From assembly GCA_021234155.1 (NCBI GenBank), contig JAJEKV010000046.1, positions 11,294,469 to 11,358,468 on the forward strand: a stretch of DNA of 64,000 nt, written 5' to 3'. Position 1 is the first letter of the stretch, and each line of letters begins with the position of its first letter. Source of the stretch: Isoetes taiwanensis (taxonomy: Eukaryota > Streptophyta > Lycopodiopsida > Isoetales > Isoetaceae). The translations under genes were made by a program, and so were the position numbers. Shown here one piece after another: positions 57,717 through 64,000 of this stretch. The notes beneath the pieces are model-generated. The model had not been told where the DNA came from and ran no database searches. It saw nothing but the letters and a program-made list of their open reading frames with translations.

Positions 57717-59290
57717 TTGGGGCAGTTTTGTATTGAAGGCTACATGTTAATATTTAGAAACTGCAGATTATTGGTGACCATCAAACCATTTGCAGCATTT
57801 AGCAATTTAAAAAGAGCTTTCTGCTACAAAAAATAGGTGAGTAGCCTGGTCCTTTTTACCTGGAAACGTTGTATTTGTTGTATCATGTAGCATGTGGGAA
57901 TATTCCTCAGGTATTCAATCAAATTGTAAACGCGTTTTCCGTCCGCAACATGTAAGCTGTTTTTTAGTAATGTCTTCAGGCTGCAGAATCTGCCTTTGAC
58001 AAAAAAAAGGGCTTAAATTAGCTGAACTTCTAGCATCTTTGTGTTACATCTTTGTGTTAAAGTAGATGACATCAAATAATGGTGTATTTAAACTCGGAAA
58101 GATTCATTGAGGATGGAAGACCTATGACATGGCAATTTACTTACACACACGACCTCCTCTAGGATTTTCAATATTTTTAAGACGTTCCGGAACTATTGTG
58201 ACTTTTAACGTCATCGTAGGCAAACACCAAAAGTGGACCATAACCCAACTGTAGACCCTAAAAAATGGAACCTAATAATAACGGATCAACACAGAATTAG
58301 TCTTAATTTAGGCCAGGATGGTAAAAGTGGGTTCAATTTGAGCATACAATCTGGATCCTTAACAAAGTGATCCTTTCTCGTTTACAGGGTGAGATTAGAT
58401 CTCAATCGTTGGATCTAGTTGTGTTACGAGCTGTAAGACGTGGCCCAAATTTTCTTTGTAAGAAAATAAACATTAAGGATAGAAATTGAAAACAAACTAG
58501 GATGTTATGCATTCATGCATAACAAACTAGGACGTTATGGATTCTGATGCAAGACTACAAAGTTTTCAAATCAACAGTCTATATTTTGGATTTTCATATC
58601 AACATCTCATAGCAGGTTGTATTTGCCGCCTTTTAGGAAAAAATTTAGAAATGCAGTGCATGATCAATCCACCTTAAAAAATCCCCTGTTTGGGCACTAC
58701 AGAAGCCCCATGTTTTTACAGGAGTCCTATGCTTTTGGAAAAAAAATACACAGAAGCCTCTGCAAAGAAACCCTTGGACATGCCCCGTTTTTGCTCTGAA
58801 TTGCCGGACTCTTGGACGTGCACGAGAAACAAAGGCATTCGGAGCAAGCAATGCAGAACTTAAGCACAACTGTGGCTATATGAAGGGAAGCAGGTCCATG
58901 CACTCATATTTTGAGAAATGACCAGTGTCTGCCTTCCATCTCCAATGGAAAATGATCGAATGTCCATCATAGACATGCACAAAGCACTCAGAAATGCTAA
59001 ATACCCTAGAACTACGAAAATGTGCTCAAAACATTTAAAGATTATGAAAACAGAGTAAAACTCACACAACTCGCCAAAACTGAGCTTGAAAACTCAACAT
59101 CACTCCAAGAACTGGCAAAAAAATGAGAAAGACAGTATTCGACATCAATCCAGCTCAAAAAACGACGTCAAAAGCTGGCATCCCACATCTTGCATCTTGG
59201 CGCTATAAACATCAGCATCAGCATTAGCATTAGCATTACATCCCGCATCAGCATGTTTATTCTCCAGAATAAACATCGCTGATATTGTTG
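57717..59290. other. Intergenic region without a recognised gene
   Basis: AT-rich. A short run of GCATCA/GCATTA words lies at 59210-59260. Nothing else was recognised. Confidence 0.6.
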
Positions 59291-59294
59291 ATAT

Positions 59295-59537
59295 GTGCCA
59301 ATTTGGGACCTCCAAAATGAGATCTTCAACATGTTCGAGCGCGGAAAACTAAAGAGCAAAGGAAAAGTATTAGAAAAAAAGAAAGGCTCTGACGTCCTTA
59401 AACAAGAAATGACGATAACAGTGTGGAGGGAAATGCAGGGCTTCACTAATTTTGATTTGCTAGAAAGGTTGCTGGAAAAGGTGGTGGACAAGGACCACCT
59501 TAGAAGAAATATCAAAAGAGCTGAACAAGTAAGATAG
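59295..59537 (+). CDS. Unrecognised 80-residue charged frame
   Basis: Open from ATG to stop; product rich in Lys, Glu and Arg (for example LKSKGKVLEKKKGSDVL and LLERLLEKVVDKDHLRRN). It lies upstream of the H3-like element and could be part of its 5' region. No family recognised. Confidence 0.25.
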   Translation: MPIWDLQNEIFNMFERGKLKSKGKVLEKKKGSDVLKQEMTITVWREMQGFTNFDLLERLLEKVVDKDHLRRNIKRAEQVR

Positions 59538-59959
59538 TTTGTTTTTACTGCTACAGTTATTTTCCAGAAGAGTAGAAGTGTATTCCATAATCTTGAAGAG
59601 CAGAAGTGTTTTTTTGGAGTATACTTTGGTGTATTTCAATACATTTTCTTTTTTACCTTTTCACCCATGTTGCTCCACTAGTTTTATTTGTTTTTTTGCT
59701 CTTAATAACAACCAAAAGAACGTCATAACATGTCAAACATATTTGATGGAACAACTTAATGTGGAGAACTGGGAAAGGTGCAAAGAACTTTATCCGGTAG
59801 CAAATGCTCTAAATTTTGAGGGCTGTGTATGTTTTCTTGTTTGGTTATTCTTGTAGCAACTCTGTTGCACTATTTTGCTAAGTTTTTCTCTTCTTTTTAG
59901 AATAAAAAGAAAAATAAGGACCTTCCAGAGGGGTTTATGCGTCTCGTAAGGCAACATTA

Positions 59960-60250
59960 GCAGAGAGAAGGACCTTAGACATGGACCAGTCCGATTATGA
60001 AAAATTCAGCATGTTTGATCAAAACAACTTGATTTCGATCATTCATAGAGACTGCACAAAACTTGTCGGGACAGTCAAGCCGCAGGACTTCACATTGGTA
60101 ATAGTAGACATCCCCTACGACTTAAAATAAAAGACAGTCGCCACGATGACCAACCTTTCAAGAATTCTGAGTTCAACATATTCGTCTACAGCACAAAGCA
60201 GATCACAAAAGCTAAGCATTGGTGGCAGACCAACCTCCCCCATACCCCTA
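59960..60250 (+). pseudogene. Coding-like remnant with a DPPY-like motif
   Basis: One frame reads MDQSDYEKFSMFDQ, then LISIIHRDCTKLVGTVKPQD, then FTLVIVDIPYDLK to a stop at 60127-60129. A second frame continues FKNSEFNIFVYSTKQITKAK and HWWQTNL. RDC followed by LVIVDIPY resembles the motif order around motif IV (D/N-P-P-Y/F) of amino-methyltransferases, with Ile in place of the first Pro. That link is weak. It runs into the H3-like frame and may be its N-terminal part. Confidence 0.3.
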
Positions 60251-60251
60251 G

Positions 60252-60645
60252 ATGTCGTTGCCTGAAGGGGGGCGATGCCTATACCTTGAAGCAAGACCAG
60301 CAATGCAAGGAAATGATGGCCAAGTACACCAAATACGAGGCCATGTATGTGCATACAAGACCTCCATGCATGCGAGGGCACTTAGAGAAATCCGACATTT
60401 TCAGAAAAGTGCTAATTTCTTGATTTCACGTCAATCTTTCACAAGACTTGTTCGAGAGGTAGTGCACAAGTACAACATCAACCTCGGTGTAACTGCGGAC
60501 ATGCTCATAGTGACACAGGAAATGGACTGAGCTAGTACACATCTTTGATGATGCAAACATATGTGTCTTGCATGCAAGGCACATGATAGTAATGCCCAGA
60601 GATATCAGGTTGGCTAGGTCTATTAAGAACCGTCAGAATTGCTGA
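60252..60645 (+). pseudogene. Second retrotransposon ORF with histone H3-like fold
   Basis: From about 60378 the frame reads ALREIRHFQKSANFLIS, SFTRLVREVVHKYN, loop 1 INLGV and TADMLIVTQEM. A one-base frameshift near 60529 follows. The fold then continues VHIFDDANICVLHARHMIVM and PRDIRLARSIKNRQNC, with a stop at 60643-60645. All H3 helices are present. EIRHFQK is CENH3-like while MPRDIRLAR is like canonical H3. Just upstream, another frame gives LKQDQQCKEMMAKYTKYEA, which aligns with LKVYQKKIKEHNAYMAKWEA in the chromovirus ORF. The two H3-like proteins are therefore homologous over more than the fold. Confidence 0.8.
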
Positions 60646-60744
60646 AAGCTTGTACAAATTTTTGACAGTTTAATACAATCGGATAATTTTAAACTAGTGA
60701 ATACTTGAAATCTTGTTAAAATAATTCATTATGAATCAAAAACC

Positions 60745-61003
60745 TGAGGTGCATGAGAGCCCCCTGTGGTATTCTCACAAGGCCCCTAGACGCACGATGA
60801 GAGACCTCACCCCCTTTCATGCATGTAAATGATAGAGTTAACAAAAATGGAGGGACATAATAAGCTTAAAATTGAACGTAGAGCTCGATTATACTAATCC
60901 TTTTCTCAATTGATCAACTCTGGATCTCGAATGGACCAACGACTTTCACGTTGCGAGAATGGCACTTGTGAGCTTCTTTCAATCCATTTTGGCACACGGT
61001 GAG
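60745..61003. promoter_or_regulatory. Possible degenerate pair of leader-type palindromes
   Basis: Blocks at about 60745-60808 (ending CGCACGATGAGAGACC) and about 60944-61003 (TTCACGTTGCG to CACGGTGAG) resemble decayed versions of the 63-nt palindromes, about 195 nt apart. They sit between the H3-like ORF and ORF2, as in the chromovirus. Confidence 0.35.
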
Positions 61004-61191
61004 AGTCATTCATAGTTTTAGGTCAAATATATGAGATCTGATTCCAAATCTAGCCTTCTCCGACCCAATTGAAGTATAGATCCAACCCATATGCTAATTA
61101 TTGAACCACCTTCTAGGACTTCACCAACATAAATTCGCCAAGCCATGTTCAAATTCGACAACTTTTTTTCGAACCCTAAAATTTTTAGACC

Positions 61192-62460
61192 TTGCTCAAG
61201 AAAAAGCCTCTCGTTTACCCTGTAGAATCATATGCCAGACAAGTACTCCATGTGAGGAACTTTGGGTTTTCTAAAATAGCTCTAGTTCAAATCTCAAGGA
61301 GTAATCAACAATATTATGAAGGCATTACAGAACAAAGTTTTCCCTATGCGTGGCTACATGTCCATGAGTCACAAAAATATGTGGTACTTCTCAGTCAATG
61401 CCGCCCTTGCCATCTTCTCAGTGCATAAGGTTGAGAACACAGTAGACCAGCCATCAGTCCAACCCTTGGATCCACCACCCATAGACTCCATAGATGACAT
61501 ACAGATGTTGTTCCAGTACGAAGCCACAGGTTGGAGGAGCAGGAAGCGGCAGATACCTTTTTCGAAGATGTCGAGGATACAATTGACATAGAATCTGGCG
61601 AAGAAGAAGAAGCACAACTACAGATGCAGCTAATACAGGAGCAGCAACTCCTTGTGATAGAACAAGGGGGATCCAACATCACTAATTTGTTCTCAATCAT
61701 CGTTTAATGAGAAGAGTACCTCCTCCTCAATGATATCAAGAACCTACCCAATGCCAGACACATGGGTATAGAGTAGATGAACTGCTCATCCTACTCCGAC
61801 AAGATGAAGAGCTCCACAATTTCGTCAACCACCAAATGCAAGACTTCACCATGGAGGAGAGGGAAATATAAATATACCGTGGCACTAGCATATCATACAT
61901 GGATGCTCTCGTCTAAACGATGCCGATTGCCAACAGATGAACAGTTCTACGCTATACAAGATAGGGTTGGCATAAGAGGAGGACTGCTAATGTTCTACAG
62001 CCTAGCAGCTCAAGAGCATGGGAGAAGGAATGGAACGCAGAGGAACACAACTTAACACCTTCAGGTCACTAAGAACAGACTACGACAACCTGTGGGCAGG
62101 CCATATGGATGATTTTGTGTCTCGACATTGAGAAGGCACAACGGAACTGCAGAAGCACAACCTACAATTGCACTTTGCTATTATCTGCCACTCCTCGTCG
62201 ACGGTAGAATTATGGTCTTCCACAAGACCTTTAGCCCAAGGGAGCAGAGGTAGTATATTTGCTCATTGCATTCTTGGAATTTACAAGACATACTAGATTG
62301 GCCGACAATGTCAATCATGTTATCCTGATAAAGAGAGCCATTGCACTCTATGTCTTCAATTTTGCAATAGCCCAAGTGACCAAGTCGTTTGACAGTGACA
62401 GCTGTGCATACTGCAAGAAGAGATCTTGAAGAATTAGCAGCCGCCATTCAAGGAGGAACA
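61192..62460 (+). pseudogene. Extra ORF2 of the third element, unknown function
   Basis: Frames contain YFSVNAALAIFSVHK (near 61385), LPTDEQFYAIQDRVGIRG (near 61935), RHTRLADNV (near 62285) and IKRAIALYVFNF (near 62330). These match four blocks of the chromovirus ORF2 in the same order, although flanking sequence has diverged. Three or more frame breaks are present. No known domain was recognised. Confidence 0.55.
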
Positions 62461-62788
62461 ACACGTAATACCTTCTGAAACTTAGGTGCAGGAGTTAGGT
62501 CTAAGGAAGTCCAAAAATATTTACGCAACAACACAGACTACCATTATGCATTAAACCTGGATATATAAATATATAAACTTTTTTTCCATATTTTATTTGT
62601 TCTCTTGTTTTCTTTGTCTTGTCAAAATGTAACAACATGACCACAAGTACAACAACCAAGGAACTAATAACATAGTGACAATTTAAAATATGTGCACAGC
62701 AAGAGCAACAAGGACTGCAGAGCCTAGTAGATACCAACCAGACAAACAAACTCTTGTAAGGCATAGGAACCTCTAGGAAGAATTCGAG

Positions 62789-64000
62789 ATGCTAACCCTG
62801 GAGGAGGAGATGTCCCAAATGAGATCAGACATACAGGAGATTAAGGCTCTGTTAGCAGAAAGGATGGGAAACGACCAGGACCAAAATGTGCAGTTGCCAC
62901 ATGCACCTCCACGACTGAAGGGGATGAGTAAGAAGAGGAGCAGACGTAAGTCTTACAGTTCTGACTCAACTTCGAAAACCTCGACTTCTGAAATAGAATC
63001 AAAGAAGGAAATGGAAAGTGAACTAGAACCGACCTACGGGGAGGGCATAACAGGGAAAAGGCTGACAAAGTGTTCGACTGTTAGAAGAAAATGGATTTCA
63101 CATTGAGCAATGCTTGGAAAGCCCAAAAATTCGAGCAATTTTCAAATAACAATAGGTCCAGAATGGAGGCGGAAGCCTGGTTGGATAAGATGAGAGAATA
63201 TGGAAATGCATATGTCATGAGGAATAAGGACAAGGGCAGAGTGGCCACAGCAAGCCTAAAGGACGCAGCAAGGATCTGGTGGATGGGATATGCTAAGGCC
63301 CACAACTTAAGTGGACACAACTGTAGATTGTCAAAGTTTGCTAAGGAGTTCAAACGCCATTATATTCCTATGGAACACAAGTGCCAGATAATGCAGGCCA
63401 TCTATCGGCTAGAGTAAGGCAACAAATCCGTGCAAAAACACACAGAGGAATTCATGAGGCTGAGGCTCTATATATCCAAGCTTAGTGAAAGGCACTTGTG
63501 TTCCATTATGTTTCTATGGAACACAAGTGCCACATAATGCAGGCCATCTATAGGCTAGATTAGGGCAACAAATCCGTGCTAAAATACATAGAAGAATTCA
63601 TGAGGCTGCGGCTCTATATATCCAAGCTTAGTGAAAGGCATGTGGTAGAGGGCTACATTGAGGCTTGAACAACGAAATCAGAGAGCTCATCAGAGCCATC
63701 AACCCACAGACCGTATATGTGGTAGAATCCAAGGTGCTCAGCCTGGGACCCCAAGGACAAGGACAGAGACACGGAGCATTCAATGAAGACGAAAACTCGG
63801 GGGCATATAGTCCAAGAGCAACCAACCTAGCACTCGCTAGAGGCCTTTACAATGCCAATTATGGGAAGCAGTAGGATAGAAAAATGGGTAAACTTCAAAG
63901 ACAAGGGACAGGCAGGAGGATCCAATTACTTCAAACCAGTGAAGCAGTTTCTGCAATATATTCCAAAGGAGAAAAAAGTAGAGGTGTATACAAAGCAATT
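62789..64000 (+). pseudogene. Ty3/gypsy gag, element continues past window end
   Basis: An N-terminal frame (62789-63106) opens MLTLEEEMSQMRSDIQEIKA and is Ser/Lys-rich. After a frameshift the gag core reads EAEAWLDKMREYGNAYVM, KDAARIWWMGYAKAHNL and FAKEFKRHYIPMEHK, typical of Ty3/gypsy gag (W..a....f). It continues through TEEFMRLRLYISKLSERH and, after an inserted duplication, LNNEIRELIRAINPQ. It is homologous to the gag at 28.4-29.6 kb. Protease and pol would lie beyond 64000. Confidence 0.82.
63355..63646. repeat. 146-bp tandem duplication inside gag
   Basis: 63355-63500 and 63501-63646 share CTATGGAACACAAGTGCCA..ATGCAGGCCATCTAT and CCAAGCTTAGTGAAAGGCA. It disrupts the gag frame. Confidence 0.92.

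Overview
ORGANISM. This is nuclear DNA of a land plant. It is AT-rich, repeat-dense and gene-poor. Two multi-exon genes with GT-AG introns sit among nested LTR retrotransposons, L1-type LINEs and a tRNA-derived SINE. The plant magnesium/CBS-type (CNNM/DUF21) gene and the initiator-Met primer sites support a plant. A fern, lycophyte or other non-flowering plant is a guess. LAYOUT. 0.6-3.3 kb: decayed Ty3/gypsy pol of the Tat/Athila type (+). 6.1-9.4 kb: short non-autonomous LTR element (-) with no gag or pol recognised. 9.4-10.3 kb: tandem repeats and a TATA-bearing module that recurs at 44.7 kb. 10.3-16.9 kb: decayed L1-like LINE (-). 18.3-18.66 kb: SINE (-). 18.8-21.1 kb: second LINE (-), 5'-inverted by twin priming. 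21.7-22.5 and 35.8-36.6 kb: two halves of one LTR of an older + strand element, split by a complete 13.3-kb chromovirus (-, 22495-35835) that carries exact 5-bp target duplications. 36.6-37.9 kb: leader, H3-tail-like ORF and short-hairpin array of the older element. 37.9-44.8 kb: degenerate A-rich higher-order repeats with no recognised gene. 45.6-46.4 kb: two LINE endonuclease scraps. 47.5-53.4 kb: CNNM/DUF21-CBS gene (12 exons, 554 aa). 55.7-57.7 kb: two-exon small membrane-protein gene (83 aa). 60-64 kb: 5' part of a third element (+), running off the window. MAIN DISCOVERY. The chromovirus at 22.5-35.8 kb has two extra ORFs between its leader and gag. The first ends in an almost complete histone-H3 fold with several residues typical of plant centromeric H3 (CENH3). 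The diverged element at 60-64 kb has the same order: H3-like fold, second ORF, then gag. The older element split by the chromovirus begins its first ORF with an H3 N-terminal tail (M-A-C-T-K-Q-T-A-R). Three relatives in 40 kb therefore suggest a retrotransposon lineage that captured an H3 variant and kept it, next to an ordinary chromodomain integrase. The leaders of these elements also carry 62-64-nt symmetrical palindromes, about 190-215 bp apart. Their sequences differ between families while the stem architecture stays the same. LIMITS. Most element ORFs are broken by frameshifts or stops. Some breaks in the chromovirus could be sequence errors, because the two LTRs differ preferentially at CAG/CTG sites. 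Domain names rest on motif reading, with no database search.
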